64,000 nt of DNA from Ursus arctos (GCF_023065955.2 NW_026623089.1:31464767-31528766); one strand, 5' to 3'. Positions 49,301 through 56,149 are shown, numbered from the stretch's first letter. Made by a program: numbers and translations. Notes: generated by a model from the letters alone, not told the origin.

Positions 49301-52300
49301 ATTAGCTACACCCACCCGCAGACCTCCATCTTGCAGAACTGAAGCTCGGTACCCGATCATCACTCGCTCCTCGTAGCCCCCTCCCCCAGCCCGTGGAAAC
49401 CACCATTCCACTTTCTGTTTCCACGAATGTGACTGCGTCCAGCACTTCCTGTGAGGGGAATCATACAGCATTTGTCTTTTGTGACTGGCTTGTGTCACTT
49501 CGCATAATGTCCTGAAGGTTCATCCATATTGTAGCAGGTGTCAGCATTTCCTTCCTTCTAAGACCGAATATTCTACAGTGTGTCTATAGCACGTCTTGCT
49601 TATCACCCATCTGGCCATTTAAGGGGAATTTTAATGAGAGGAGACTTGGAAGGAGGCATCGGGGCGAAAACACAGTGGGCGCCTGGGGCTCTGAGATGAG
49701 AAAGATGGAGACTTGCTCAGGAAGTCCCGGTGTCCAGGGTCGTGGGAAGATCCTCACATGGTCTGGAGTCAGATCCTGGAGAACCACCAGGTGCTTAAGG
49801 ACCACGAATTTGGTTCTTTGGTAATGTGGAGCCATGGAAGGTTATTGAGCAGCAAAGTGGGTAGAAAAAAAGCTGTGCTTTACTGAACCCATTGTCAGTT
49901 TTTCCCAGAAAGCATTGACATGCAAGTTTCACTGGAAAAAGAGAAATCTGGAAATTTTTAGAGCTTCCCAGAGTCCAGAGGGAGCTAATAGTTTTACTGT
50001 AAGCTTGCTGAGAAGGGCAAAATGACATTTCTTTGAGTTTGCGGTGTTGGCTTAAGTGAGAGAAGAAAATGGGGCCAGCAGGTGGCGCTGCAGGACTGAA
50101 CACACCGCCAACTTCGCCCTGCACCCAGCTGCCTCTTGCCATGCTGTGCCCAGTTTCTCTCTCTCTCTCTCTTTCTCTCTTTTTAGAAAATCATGTCTAC
50201 ACTCAACCTGGGGCTTGAACTCATGACTTTGAGATCAAGAGTCTCATGCTGTACTGACTGAGCCAACTAGGTGACCCCTGCCCCAGGTCCAGGTTCATCC
50301 AGTTACTTCTCTTTATTTGGAGAAGGGACGTGGATTCTCCTACCAAGTGGGGCTCTCATATTCCTCCTTCCTTCTCTCCTGCCCTCCTGCAAATGCAGCC
50401 CGATCCTGGTAAATTTTCTGCTGGTCAAATGAGTCATGTGAAAAACAGCCCATCACCTGAGATCACAACCTCACCCAGCTGGTTCCCTGGGCAGTCGGTT
50501 ACCCTTGCAAGCCATCTGCGTATGCAGAGATGCCACAGTCACCGCAATTCCTTCTTTCTCGGGGCGGGGCCCAGGTGGCTCTAGCAGCAGGAGCCTGCAC
50601 GTGAGGAGGGAGCCAGTTTGGGATGTGTAGAGGCATGAAGCTGGCCACCCGGGCCCTTCTGAGATCCCTGTAGGGAGCCAGGATTAGGGTGACGGGGGGG
50701 CATTCGTCTTAGGTACAGAATTTAAGAGGGCACCAAAAAAACTCAACAATCCAACAATCCAGACAAAAATGATACTTCCATGCAGTGTTTTTTTTTAAAT
50801 CACAATTAATGAAAAAAAAAAAGTAACAACAGAAGTTGAGACTGGGTTCAAGGAAGGGAGGAACGTTTGGGAAGGCAAAAAGGGATGTGGACTTGGGATG
50901 ACCAAAGCGCCAAAGGCAGCTAACCGGGCGGCACCAAGCCTTCCCCCGCGCCTAATAGTAGAGCTTATGGTTGAAAAGAGTGGAAACCCTGGGGCTTCCT
51001 AACATCTGTCCCTCTCATGTGTCACCAGATGGACGTCTGTGTCGATCAGTTCCCAGTGCAGGAGGCTCCCTGCCCTGATGGGGGAGCCCTGAGAGACCAC
51101 GCCATCCACACCCCATGATAGGGCCTTTAAAACAGGCTGCTTTTAAATATTCCCTCTTGCTATTCTCCATAAGGCACCCCGATCTCCCAGGCTGGCTGGC
51201 CCCTGGCGTTGGCCCGCAGTGGGCCGCAGAATGCCCTTCTTGTTCGTGTTCCGTGAGGGCTGCTGGTCGGGCTGTGGGTCAGCCCAGTGTGGCGGGGCTG
51301 GGCCTGGCTCCGTGAGTCTTCCTGTGCCAGGAGCCCAGCACAGGGAGGCGTCACTCTCGGGGCCTTGCTGCTAAGGCAGAGGTCGGAAGCTCCACGGGGA
51401 CAGGACCAAACCACACAGGTGCACTTCCTGCTTCTGCCAGAACAGGGCTCCCATCCGCTCCCATTCCATTGGCCAAAACAAGTCATGGGGCCAAACGTAG
51501 ACTCTGTGGCGTGGGGCGTGTACTCCACCGAGAGCTTGGTGCTGTAGACATTTGAGGCCAGGTAATTCCTCGTGGTGGGGCTGTTCTGTGCATTTTAGGA
51601 CACTTAGCATCCGTGGCCTCTACCCTGTGGAGGCCAGAAGCACTGCTCTCCAGTTGTGACAACCCAAACTCTTCGCCCGGGGACAAAATCATCCCCAGTA
51701 GGGAATCATTGACCTACTGGGATGCCTGGCAGGGTCGGGAGGGGACACATAATTGTGGACAAAATACATAGTCCACCATCCTAGCCAATTATAAATGCCC
51801 CTTACTTGGATTCATCTCAAGTTTTGGTTCGGAAGCACCAGTCAACATAGGGGGACTCCTTTTCTAAAAGGACAAGGGAACCAGGGCCCTCATTTGTCAG
51901 CCCCAGGATTGCCCAGCCTGGCTGTGGTTACAAGATGACTCTCCTCACCCCTTCACCTTACACAGGAAACCATTTTCTTGCTCTTGTCCAGTGGTTCTCA
52001 AAGTGTGGTTCTGGGACCAGAAGCCTCAGCAGCACCTGAGAACTTACTAGAAATGCAACTTCATGGGCCCTACTCCAGGCCTCCTGAAGTAGAAAGGCTG
52101 GTGGTGAGGCCCAGCGAGCTGCATTGGAGTCAGCCCTCTACGTCGTTCTGCGCACAGGAATATTTGAGAACAGCTGCTTTGGTCTGAAGAAGTGGGTTTT
52201 AACCGGGGAAATAGAGTAGCATCTCCTGGGGCCCCTGCCTCTAGAGATGCTCCTTTAGCAGCTCTGGGGAAGAGCCTGGTCTGTGAATTTTAGGAAGTCT

Positions 52301-53913
52301 CTGCTGGTGCCTGGCCCGCTCACCGACGCCTGTTCAGAACCACGGTGTAGAGGCTTCTCTGGCTTCTTGGCCACAGCATGTTGGACCGAGGTAGGGACCA
52401 TCAGGCCTTGGTCACGGCATTTCACCGTTCGCTTCTGTGCGTTTACAGGGCCTCTGGTGTATGCTCAGCCCCATGCTCGGCTCTGTGGAATGTCTCAAAG
52501 TACGTAAGACAGGGTCCTGGTGCTCCGGGAATCTGCAGTCCCGTCACAGCTGACGAGATGCTAACCAGCCGAATAGACGCAGTGACAGTCATTGTAATAG
52601 CGTGCCGTCGTTAAGCGCTCCCAGGGCACGGTGCTCTGAAGGCGCGCCGGGCCGCGCCCCCGTCCACCCGGCAGCCCCCGCGTTCCGGCGCCGACGTGCG
52701 GACCGCAGGAAGGTCGCCCGCTCTGCCCCGTAGCCGGCGGCCGTTACCTGGCTGCCTGCAGATGCGCTACTGTCAGGATTTTGTATTTCTTGTGGTGTGC
52801 GTTTCTTTCAGCATCTGAATACACTGTCTTTCGGTGATCGGGTAACGTCTTTATTTAGTCCACCTGTAGAAGTCATTGTGAGGTTCCCATAACGTAGGTG
52901 CGCGCATCTAATCAGAACGAAATGAGGGCTGACTTGGTGCCGACTGTGTGGGACGGCTTTGTGTGTACTTTTTAATCCTTCCGTACCATGGTGAAGGGGA
53001 AAATGATCTCCTGTTTTATGGAAAAGGAAACTGAGGACCAGAGAGGTTAAGTAACTTTTCCAGGGTCACACAGCACTGTCAGGTCTGTTTGATTCCGGGA
53101 ACTTGCTGGAACATATAAGTGACGCTGAAAAAGCTAACTGGAACTTCGGCAGCCCTTCCTGACCAACCCAAGTGTTTTCCTCATTATAGGGGATCCCAAC
53201 AAGCCCTCAGGTTTCAGAAGTGTCAAGGCTCCGGTCACCAAAGTGGCTGCATCTATTGGCAACGCCCAGAAGTTGCCCATGTGTGACAAATGTGGCACCG
53301 GCATTGTGTGAGTATCTGCCTCGCCCCGGCGTCTGAGGCCCCGCAGGTGGGGTAAACCATGCAGCTGTGGAAAGTGCCAGATGTTGCCCATTTTGGGTGT
53401 GATGGGGAAGAATTCCTGCCTGGGAAATGGAGCAGAGAGGCCAAGTAGGCCTTTATGTCCAGAGGCAGGTGTGAAGGTTCTCCTTAGCCACGGAACCCTG
53501 AGGGTGTGACTCATGTCAAACCAGAGAAAGGGCTGCTCTGTTGAAGAGGGAGGGCTTCACGAGTAACGTCTGTGGAGCCCAGGAACGAGCAGCTGCTTTA
53601 TGACTGGAGGCCAGTTCTGAGGCCCTGGTCTGCCCTTTGATGGGCCCCATGGAAGGACCCCCCGGCCCTGGTGCCTCCTTCGGGTGCTTGTCACTAACGG
53701 AGCCCTTTCCTGCCCCCCTCCTGCAGCGGTGTGTTCGTGAAGTTGCGGGACCGCCACCGTCACCCTGAGTGTTACGTGTGCACTGACTGTGGCACCAACC
53801 TGAAACAGAAGGGCCACTTCTTTGTGGAGGATCAAATCTACTGTGAAAAGCACGCCCGGGAGCGGGTCACACCCCCTGAGGGCTACGACGTGGTCACTGT
53901 GTTCCCCAAGTGA
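9871..53913 (+). CDS. PDLIM1: PDZ and LIM domain protein 1 (CLP36/elfin), complete spliced gene
   Basis: Seven coding exons join as 9871-9966, 25511-25662, 27556-27640, 31663-31862, 46451-46602, 53190-53307 and 53727-53913, giving 990 nt and a 329-aa protein, the length known for mammalian PDLIM1. A PDZ domain spans about residues 1-85 with the PWGF loop at 13-16. A middle region (about 112-228) holds the ALP/Enigma-type conserved segment. One LIM zinc-binding domain spans about 258-317, with ligands C260, C263, H280, C283, C286, C289, C307 and H310. From family knowledge, PDLIM1 binds alpha-actinin and places partners such as CLIK1 kinase on actin stress fibres and Z-lines. It is cytoplasmic with no signal peptide or membrane segment. 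The start at 9871 follows gcc (G at -3) and matches the family N-terminus. All junctions are GT..AG and there is no internal stop. The gene appears intact. Confidence 0.97.
11120..11181. repeat. Long poly(T) tract
   Basis: T runs broken by ttggag at 11147-11152. A retrocopy tail is possible, but no element body is recognisable beside it. Confidence 0.85.
11420..11560 (+). mobile_element. L2 3' end
   Basis: agcctggcacagagctgaa, then agtagatgtttgcaggcttattaataaatgc, a worn L2 tail. Confidence 0.55.
11840..11965 (-). mobile_element. L2 fragment, antisense
   Basis: tttaatgagcgtatactgtgc, then aggtgcccatggtctagtgaggg. Confidence 0.6.
12570..12830 (-). mobile_element. Old L1M 3' fragment, antisense
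   Basis: cacccaggtcaagaaatagaac and neighbouring text match a common old L1 3' region. Confidence 0.6.
13729..13917 (-). mobile_element. CAN-SINE
   Basis: Poly(T), aagattttatttatttattt, gccagcgagagagggaacac, end gccacccaggtgtcccc. Near-perfect target duplication aaatattctcctctt and aaatacactcctctt. Confidence 0.95.
14199..14322 (-). mobile_element. Very short L1 3'-end insertion
   Basis: About 124 bases of antisense L1 3' UTR (caccgtacagtacatccctgg) with the poly(T) at its left. The duplicated target gaaagctggtattttttt lies at about 14182-14198 and 14323-14340. A typical severe 5' truncation. Confidence 0.9.
14560..14690 (+). mobile_element. MIR fragment
   Basis: gggtgaccctgggcaagttgc is the MIR core motif. 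Confidence 0.6.
15000..15200 (-). mobile_element. MIR, antisense
   Basis: tatgccaggcactgttctg, ttgcagctgaggaagctgagg, then tggaatttggcc. Confidence 0.8.
15230..15420 (-). mobile_element. MIR, antisense (second copy)
   Basis: agcagctaacatttcttgaatgctc, cccacaacccacgacgcag, gctgggattcaaag. Tandem neighbour of the MIR before it. Confidence 0.75.
16270..16860 (+). mobile_element. Old L1 3' region
   Basis: Order matches L1 ORF2 end and 3' UTR: gcagtattcacagtagcccc, agtagaatggataaataaatgg, acatgaatgagacag, ctacgtgattccagttacat, gtgttacacttcgatttaaa. Confidence 0.8.
17100..17270 (+). mobile_element. MIR fragment
   Basis: tctgggttccgactctg, later gtcgtggtgaggattag. Worn. Confidence 0.55.
17335..17520 (-). 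mobile_element. MIR, antisense
   Basis: gacactgttctaaattcttgac, tcctcccaacaacccagagg, aaatgaagaaactgtgg. Confidence 0.8.
17555..17699 (+). mobile_element. tRNA-Lys-type carnivore SINE
   Basis: The head gcccggctggcttagtcagt..., with gactcttgatc and the B box gagttcgagcc, is close to a tRNA-Lys(CTT) body. It is followed by tgtagagattacttaaaaatctt and an A tail. Target duplication aacacatgg at 17546-17554 and 17700-17708. It is a SINE, not a tRNA gene: the 3' acceptor side does not pair and a tail follows. Confidence 0.85.
18604..18633. repeat. (TG)n microsatellite
   Basis: About 15 TG units followed by tatgtatgtgtatac. Confidence 0.95.
18866..19040 (+). mobile_element. MER5-type (hAT-Charlie) remnant
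   Basis: aacctggtgagcattagcat, aatatgtagattcctggg, then ccccaggggatccgatgactg: the internal order of MER5A-like elements. Confidence 0.65.
19930..20215 (+). mobile_element. L2 remnant
   Basis: acctcctcttgggagtcttccctga, then gtgagcgcctcgatggtgggcacc and tatcccagtgcc. Confidence 0.7.
20240..20420 (-). mobile_element. MIR, antisense
   Basis: cctcctaacggccttttgatg, cacaagtggcagagacaggactcgaa, taatccatgagctacac. Confidence 0.85.
21570..21725 (+). mobile_element. MIR
   Basis: tttagctgtgagaacttgaatc, ctctgagtctgttgcctcat, gtatgggaaagggcttta. Confidence 0.7.
22262..22715 (-). mobile_element. L2 remnant, antisense
   Basis: tcattggacaaacattattg, atgttccaggcactgggg, aggtgctaaggccctg and ggattttatcctaagg follow the antisense L2 order. 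Confidence 0.85.
22880..22984 (-). mobile_element. Old tRNA-Lys-type SINE (cluster member 1)
   Basis: T run, ctacgccaaacactgggctt, gaactcatgaccctgagatc, ctaactgagccag. Confidence 0.85.
23010..23194 (-). mobile_element. CAN-SINE (cluster member 2)
   Basis: aagattttatttatttgaga, agactccccgctgagcaagg, gatcatgacctgagg, end accaggcacc. Confidence 0.9.
23230..23409 (-). mobile_element. CAN-SINE (cluster member 3)
   Basis: Same family as member 2, reading gctccccgctgagcaaggag, gatcatgacctgagccgaag, end acgcgcccc. Confidence 0.92.
23410..23531 (-). mobile_element. tRNA-Lys-type SINE (cluster member 4)
   Basis: aaagattttatttttaagtaat, gtggggctcgaactcag, gctctaccagctgagccagc, end ggctcccc. Abuts member 3. 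Confidence 0.92.
24112..24308 (-). mobile_element. CAN-SINE
   Basis: Poly(T) start, aagcaggctctccactgagc, end gccacccaggcgcccc. Target copies aaggagggtct and aaggaaggtct. Confidence 0.93.
24753..24888 (-). mobile_element. tRNA-Lys-type SINE
   Basis: Poly(T), taggctccgtgtccagtgtg, gaactcacgaccctgagatc, ttgagccacccaagtgcccc. Confidence 0.9.
25085..25335 (+). mobile_element. MIR, near complete
   Basis: aggttcagcgggaagaacac, ggttctggctctgc, aagcttcagtgtcctggtctgtaaag, then ataaggatccaatgacat. It ends 175 bases before exon 2. Confidence 0.85.
25511..25662 (+). CDS. PDLIM1: PDLIM1 coding exon 2 (PDZ core)
   Basis: Encodes residues 33-82 plus two bases of the Arg83 codon. The text [28 protein letters not shown] and IKGC is the body of the PDZ fold, including the GD-x-I turn. 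The acceptor is ttttttccag and the donor is aggtaagg. 152 nt, ending in phase 2. Confidence 0.97.
26311..26497 (+). mobile_element. CAN-SINE
   Basis: ggagcacctgggtggcccaa start, aaataaataaacaaaacctt tail. Target duplication aagttcacattgttc / aagttcacattcttc. Confidence 0.95.
26724..26830 (-). mobile_element. tRNA-Lys-type SINE
   Basis: T run, taggctctacacccaacatg, gaactcatgaccctgagatc, gagccagccaggcgccc. Confidence 0.9.
27556..27640 (+). CDS. PDLIM1: PDLIM1 coding exon 3 (end of PDZ and linker)
   Basis: 85 nt. The first base completes Arg83, then residues 84-111 follow. It carries the family text [19 protein letters not shown], the strongly conserved stretch after the PDZ domain. Acceptor tgttgcag, donor gtaagtac, phase 0 end. 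Confidence 0.96.
28336..28416. repeat. Perfect 28-bp inverted repeat (foldback) at L1 junction
   Basis: Bases 28336-28363 and 28389-28416 are exact reverse complements, with a 25-base loop. The right arm ends directly where L1 3'-UTR sequence starts (ggtaaggagggcac). This looks like host flank copied in inverse orientation during the L1 insertion. Confidence 0.92.
28417..28556 (+). mobile_element. 5'-truncated L1 3' end
   Basis: About 140 bases of carnivore L1 3' UTR (gtgcactgggtgttatac, ccagggatgtactgtatggtg) with an AATAAA-like A-rich tail. It is flanked by short ggggg-containing repeats (aataaggggg and aaaaaaggggg). The 5' junction carries a foldback of host sequence. Confidence 0.85.
28672..28785 (+). 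mobile_element. tRNA-Lys-type SINE
   Basis: ggggtgcctgactgagtcca, gactcttgaactcaagag, gagttcgagccccatgctgg, agagattacttaaaaat. Confidence 0.9.
29071..29199 (-). mobile_element. tRNA-Lys-type SINE
   Basis: taagctctatacccaacatc, gaactcacaacccccacatc, gagccagccaggcacccc. Target duplication atgcagactaatttta / atgcaaactaatttta. Confidence 0.93.
30040..30190 (-). mobile_element. MIR, antisense
   Basis: ttgtaaagatgagaaatggg then ctcagagagctctaacttgcc. Confidence 0.65.
31663..31862 (+). CDS. PDLIM1: PDLIM1 coding exon 4 (ALP/Enigma-type middle region)
   Basis: 200 nt encoding residues 112-177 plus two bases of codon 178. It contains [32 protein letters not shown] and NFNNALESK, the conserved middle segment of ALP-subfamily PDZ-LIM proteins that is linked to alpha-actinin binding. 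The last residues, GQEPNGR then Val178, appear to be the variable part of the protein. The donor lies in gt-gtaagt. Only the second GT keeps the frame with exon 5. Confidence 0.96.
31985..32125 (+). mobile_element. MIR fragment
   Basis: ttccttatttctaaaaaggggc, cgggttgctgttaacataag, aatgccagtactgtgcctggc. Confidence 0.75.
32492..32802 (+). repeat. Diverged direct repeat, copy 1 (interrupted by SINE)
   Basis: About 155 bases once the SINE at 32605-32746 is removed. Shares with copy 2 (34121-34282) the start tgtcccctcctgtcgc, an 'agggggcc' block, ccagactct, gaagatnaatccagaaa, and the end ccgcagcccatgg/ccacagcccatgg. Both could be members of one old repeat family, or a local duplication. Confidence 0.65.
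32605..32746 (-). mobile_element. tRNA-Lys-type SINE
   Basis: taagtaggctccatccccag, gatcaagacctgagctgag, gagccacccaggcggcc. Target duplication catcccagactctttg / catcccagattctttg. Interrupts direct repeat copy 1. Confidence 0.93.
34121..34282 (+). repeat. Diverged direct repeat, copy 2
   Basis: Matches copy 1 at 32492-32802 in the same orientation, without the SINE. It shows the near-empty site: ccccagactctgaagataaatcc. Confidence 0.65.
34960..35120 (+). mobile_element. MIR fragment
   Basis: tgtaacttctgtgagactcagcttccccgcct in worn form across 34,990-35,030. Confidence 0.5.
36557..36703 (-). mobile_element. CAN-SINE, partial
   Basis: gcagagggagagggagagag, gagatcacgacctgagctg, gagccccccaggcacc. 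Confidence 0.88.
37305..37499 (-). mobile_element. Young CAN-SINE
   Basis: aaagattttatttatttatt, gccagcgagagagggaacac, end gccacccaggtgtccc. Target duplication cctttgcccatttt at 37291-37304 and 37500-37513. Confidence 0.96.
37537..37561. repeat. (TTG)n microsatellite
   Basis: About eight ttg units inside the antisense L1. Confidence 0.9.
39273..39486 (-). mobile_element. CAN-SINE
   Basis: aatatttatttatttatttg, gactccctgctgagcgtgg, gatcatgacctgagcc, end acccaggtgccc. Confidence 0.93.
39880..40340 (-). mobile_element. Old L1 ORF2 3' part, antisense
   Basis: ttccatggtatggatgtacc, aaataaagctgctataaac, tttgggataaatgcccagg, ccattctcataggggtgag. A second L1 copy next to the block before it. The inverted repeat begins at its right edge. 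Confidence 0.8.
40345..41108 (+). repeat. Left arm of 765-bp inverted repeat
   Basis: This segment is the reverse complement of 43833-44820 once a SINE in the other arm is removed. By eye there are about 12-15 substitutions and a small indel over 764 bases, roughly 98% identity. Many changes are C/T or G/A at CpG sites. The arms begin at cagatccccc (left end) and stop at ttcacc (41108). The segment is not a repeat family I recognise and has no tail or terminal motif of a transposon. Its left edge abuts an old antisense L1. Confidence 0.93.
41780..41965 (-). mobile_element. CAN-SINE
   Basis: Poly(T), attttatttatttatttgag, gatcatgacctgagccgaag, end gccacccaggagccc. Target duplication ctgggagaaag on both sides. 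Confidence 0.95.
42965..43190 (-). mobile_element. Carnivore L1 3' UTR fragment, antisense
   Basis: cccatcacctgtttctccca, ctggtaaccatcagtttgtt, ctctctacagttaagag, the antisense order of a carnivore L1 3' UTR. Confidence 0.65.
43286..43496 (-). mobile_element. Young CAN-SINE with long poly(T)
   Basis: Poly(T) of about 28, aaagattttatttatttatg, gccagcgagagagggaacac, end gctacccaggcgcccc. Flanked by tgttttcc copies. Confidence 0.95.
43833..44820 (-). repeat. Right arm of 765-bp inverted repeat (with SINE inside)
   Basis: Reverse-complement copy of 40345-41108, separated from it by a 2.7-kb spacer. A CAN-SINE at 44153-44364 with target duplication aaagagaaagag interrupts it, and the left arm serves as the empty site. 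The SINE therefore landed after the duplication, or in only one copy. Confidence 0.93.
44153..44364 (+). mobile_element. CAN-SINE inside right inverted-repeat arm
   Basis: gggcacatgggtggctgag start, ctctctctctccaaatgg, aaaatctttaaaaaatat tail. Target duplication aaagagaaagag at both ends. Confidence 0.95.
44960..45310 (-). mobile_element. L2 remnant, antisense
   Basis: agtgccaggcactgatctgg, ctcctggggctcactgtctag, gcagaggctctgaggc. Confidence 0.75.
46451..46602 (+). CDS. PDLIM1: PDLIM1 coding exon 5 (linker before LIM)
   Basis: 152 nt. The first base completes Val178, residues 179-228 follow, and the last base begins Gly229. It contains [18 protein letters not shown], a probable amphipathic helix, and [14 protein letters not shown]. 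The acceptor is ttctttacag and the donor ggtaatct. A degraded genomic copy of this exon and its flanks lies at 56,571-56,713. Confidence 0.96.
47060..47220 (+). mobile_element. MIR fragment
   Basis: ccctgtgtgacctttccggg, gtgtgaggatccagtgtct, gaccggcacacaggacgtgc. Confidence 0.65.
48640..49050 (+). mobile_element. MIR split by a CAN-SINE
   Basis: MIR text (gcgggttacccatctctctgagccc; aggctaataatggct) runs to about 48,762 and resumes at 48,975 (aaagcattaagac; gtaaagtgccaggcccagtg). Confidence 0.7.
48763..48974 (-). mobile_element. CAN-SINE
   Basis: (TTG)n and aagattttatttatttattt start, gccacccaggtgcc end. Target duplication cttcacagatg at 48752-48762 and 48975-48985. Confidence 0.93.
49210..49625 (-). 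mobile_element. Old L1 3' end, antisense
   Basis: gcccgtggaaaccaccattc, gtgactggcttgtgtcactt, cgcataatgtcctgaagg, catccatattgtagcagg. Confidence 0.8.
49630..49860 (-). mobile_element. L2 piece, antisense
   Basis: aggagacttggaaggaggc and gagccatggaaggttattgagcagc fit the antisense L2 interior. Confidence 0.5.
50181..50278 (-). mobile_element. tRNA-Lys-type SINE, short
   Basis: gtctacactcaacctggggc, gaactcatgactttgagatc, gagccaactaggtgaccc. Confidence 0.85.
51557..51720. mobile_element. Probable hAT-type DNA transposon remnant
   Basis: ggtggggctgttctgtgcat, ttaggacacttagcatccgtggcctctaccc, ctccagttgtgacaaccc in order across 51,575-51,670 resemble a common mammalian MER element. The family is not resolved. 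Confidence 0.5.
51987..52180 (+). mobile_element. MER5-type (hAT-Charlie) element
   Basis: Begins ccagtggttctcaaagtgtg and ends tatttgagaacagctgc, giving the inverted-terminal look of MER5. The interior reads gaacttactagaaatgcaac. Confidence 0.8.
52925..53105 (-). mobile_element. MIR, antisense
   Basis: ggaaactgaggaccagagaggttaagtaactttt, across 53,025-53,060, is the MIR core. It ends 85 bases before exon 6. Confidence 0.88.
53190..53307 (+). CDS. PDLIM1: PDLIM1 coding exon 6 (start of LIM domain)
   Basis: 118 nt. Its first two bases complete Gly229, then residues 230-267 and two bases of Val268. It ends in [11 protein letters not shown], which supplies the first two zinc ligands, C260 and C263. 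Donor gtgagt, phase 2, so the LIM domain is split between two exons. Confidence 0.96.
53308..53726 (+). other. PDLIM1: PDLIM1 intron 6 (419 bp, phase 2)
   Basis: A short intron from gtgagt to a C-rich tract and ctcctgcag. No repeat or other feature is visible in it. Confidence 0.92.
53727..53913 (+). CDS. PDLIM1: PDLIM1 coding exon 7 (LIM domain and C-terminus)
   Basis: Its first base completes Val268, then residues 269-329 and a TGA stop. It supplies zinc ligands H280, C283, C286, C289, C307 and H310 in the order H-x2-C-x2-C-x2-C-x17-C-x2-H, which with C260/C263 forms a complete double zinc finger. It ends with the family C-terminus VVTVFPK. Confidence 0.97.
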
Positions 53914-54230
53914 CCCAGCAGATCTCCTTCTCTCCATGCTCTGGCCCTCTCCTCTCCTGAAAGTTCTGGCTGACTTTGGTTTTATCCTTGCTCATTAAAC
54001 ACCACGTCTCCCTGCCTCTGCTAACTGACTCACTGGCTGTGTGGCACCTGCTTTTACATTTAACAGAGGATTGTTTTGTTCCGCGTCCCCTTGCCAGCAT
54101 CCCTGGGTCTTCTCTTTGCCTCAGTTCATCTCTGCTGCCAGTGGACATCAGCCACATTTGAACCAAACCAAATTGAATATGTCTGACGTTGATTTCGTTT
54201 TTACTCAATAAATTTATAGACTCCAAGGCA
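53914..54230 (+). other. PDLIM1: PDLIM1 3' UTR
   Basis: About 315 bases from the stop codon to the expected cleavage point. It has no repeat and no reading frame of note. The end is inferred from the poly(A) signal at 54207 and the GT-rich tract after it. Confidence 0.75.
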
Positions 54231-54245
54231 GTGTGGTGTCTGTCT
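54207..54245 (+). terminator. PDLIM1: PDLIM1 poly(A) signal and GT-rich downstream element
   Basis: AATAAA at 54207-54212 is followed about 20 bases later by gtgtggtgtctgtctgtc, the expected downstream GU-rich element. An earlier variant signal, ATTAAA at 53994-53999, is followed by ggctgtgtggc and could give a shorter transcript. The downstream site looks stronger. Confidence 0.8.
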
Positions 54246-56140
54246 GTCATTTCCCCATGCGTCCTCTTTCCCATCTCAAGCCAGATGAGATTTCTGAGGC
54301 CTCTGCTCTTGTCTTGGGTTCCCCACTTCTCTGAGATTTGCAGGCCTTCTCCTCCAGGTGTGAGAAGATTGACATCTGAATGAGCCGTGTTCTCACCTTT
54401 CTTTGAAGCTTGCTCCAAATTCTCTTTCTCTGATGCTAATACAAGATCACCCTCGTTATGTTGTAACGAAATGATGTCTTCTTTTCTCTCTGGCTGTTCT
54501 GGGATTTATCTGAGGACATGAATGCTTCCCAAATAAGAGATGGAGAGCGTTACCGGTTGGCCTTCGAATATTCCCTGATGAGTCCCTCTCCAGGCTGCTT
54601 GCTGCCACTACAGCTCGGCTGCTTTGTAAAGGGAGGCAGACTCAGGATGGGTATCACCTAGGTGCTAAACGTAGACACCTCTTGGTAGTCCCTTGTGGAA
54701 TTTTAACAGCAAACAGACAAGTTCAGCAGCCACAGCCTGAGAAGGACATGGGACCAGTGGTTAGGAACCTATAGGGATGTGGCTCTGGGTCATACATCAG
54801 AGAAGCCTCAGATACACAGAGGCACTGGGTGAGGGTGAAGGGAATCCAGAATGTGTGGTAGAGACTGGATGGAGATAATAAGCCTGAATTACCAGCTTCA
54901 GGCGCAGGGGCTGTTGTTTATCCCAGTGACCTTCCTCTCTTCAGCTTCCCACAGGAAAAGCTGGCCCACCAGATCTGGGCCGGGCTGCCTTCAGAAGTCG
55001 CACGAAGACTCCCCCAGTGTTGACACCTGCTGCGTCACTCAGATACCCCTTCAGAACCCAAGGACTCGGCCCCTGAGTTGCCAGGAGAGTTGCCAGTTGG
55101 AGGGCGCCATCCATCAACCCTCTTCCAGAGTGTCTCAGCCGAAGAGAGCTGCCGCACGGCCCCTTTCCCAGGTGGTCTGGTGCCTGGGGAGGCAGGCATA
55201 TCCGGACCTGGCGCCCTGCCCCAGCCCTGGACAGCTTTGTGTAGGGGTCAGCTGAGGCCTCCATTAAAGCTGTATTGCTCATAGTCAACGTCTCCCCCTG
55301 CCCAATTCTGCTTCCCTCCCTCCCTCATCCGCCCCAGGTCATGGTCCCAAGGGCACCCCTCCTAAACTTTCCTCTCACTACCCCCAGGTCACAGTTTGCT
55401 TCCTGGGAAAACCAATTTGTGACAACCATGACAGAAACTTTGGATTTTTTTTTTTCTGAGATGGGATTTATTTGGAGGGTTTTTTCACAGGGACATACCT
55501 TAAACTGACTTACCCAAATGACTGATTTTTATTCCATGTCAAAAACTCACCATCGTGGGCAAGAGTGGACACAGACCAGATAGGACTACTGCCCTGGTCC
55601 AGGTAAGAATTGGAAAGCCTGGCACAGGGTGGTGGAGGTGGGAGTGGGGAGATGTCACTGGATTTGAGATAGATTTTTAATGTAGAGCAGACTGACTTGG
55701 GCTGCCCTCCTTCTGTCTCCTTCCTTGACCAGACAACAAAGAGCTTCTCCCCCAATAATGGGCCCCCAGAGCAGGAGAGCTGTCAACTCTGCCAGCCCCA
55801 CTGTTCTAAGCCGGAAGTTCAGAATGGCAGGAGAAAGTGTGGCAGGTGTGGTCTGGTATCCCCAGTCCCTTGGGCATGAGTTGAAGGTTAGCTCCCTCAC
55901 CTGTCCCCCTCACCCACCTCCAAGAGACCTGCTCTCAAGGAAAGAGCATCTAGAAAGTACATCCGGTGTGATGGTCCCTTACACTGATGGCACTTTATAG
56001 ATTACAAAATGCATTTACGTTTGTCGTATTGCTCTGGGAGCGTCACGAACCCTACTAACAGGCGATTTCATAGGTGGGGAACCAGGGACTTGTTGCGAAT
56101 GAGAATTAGAATGTATAGGGTCATGAACGAGCATGTGCTG
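54231..56140 (+). other. Intergenic sequence downstream of PDLIM1
   Basis: No gene is supported. A MIR-like stretch lies at about 55,975-56,110. The sequence at 54,840-55,430 has the look of an old transposon remnant, with a CT-rich stretch and tttgcttcctgggaaaacc near its end, but I could not place it in a family. Confidence 0.6.
55975..56110 (-). mobile_element. MIR-like fragment, antisense
   Basis: gcactttatagattacaaaatgcatttac, then aggcgatttcataggtgggg. Confidence 0.55.
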
Positions 56141-56149
56141 CAATTCATA

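Larger units (their letters stand above)
46603..53189 (+). other. PDLIM1: PDLIM1 intron 5 (6.6 kb, phase 1)
   Basis: Runs from gtaatc to cctcattatag. It contains MIR fragments, one of them interrupted by a SINE at 48763-48974, an old antisense L1 end (49,210-49,625), an L2 piece (49,630-49,860), a short SINE (50181-50278) and MER5-type DNA transposon remnants (51,560-52,180). The first 350 bases are the source of the duplicate found downstream of the gene. 47,220-48,590, 50,280-51,550 and 52,345-52,920 hold nothing I recognise. Confidence 0.88.

Noticed and set aside
53557..53937. 126-codon antisense frame opposite exon 7
   Set aside because: It mirrors the coding exon on the other strand and has no independent support.
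55697..55879. Small frame with C-x2-C-x3-C and C-x2-C patterns, like a zinc ribbon
   Set aside because: It lies in intergenic sequence, has no promoter or splice context and no family resemblance. The cysteine spacing looks like chance.
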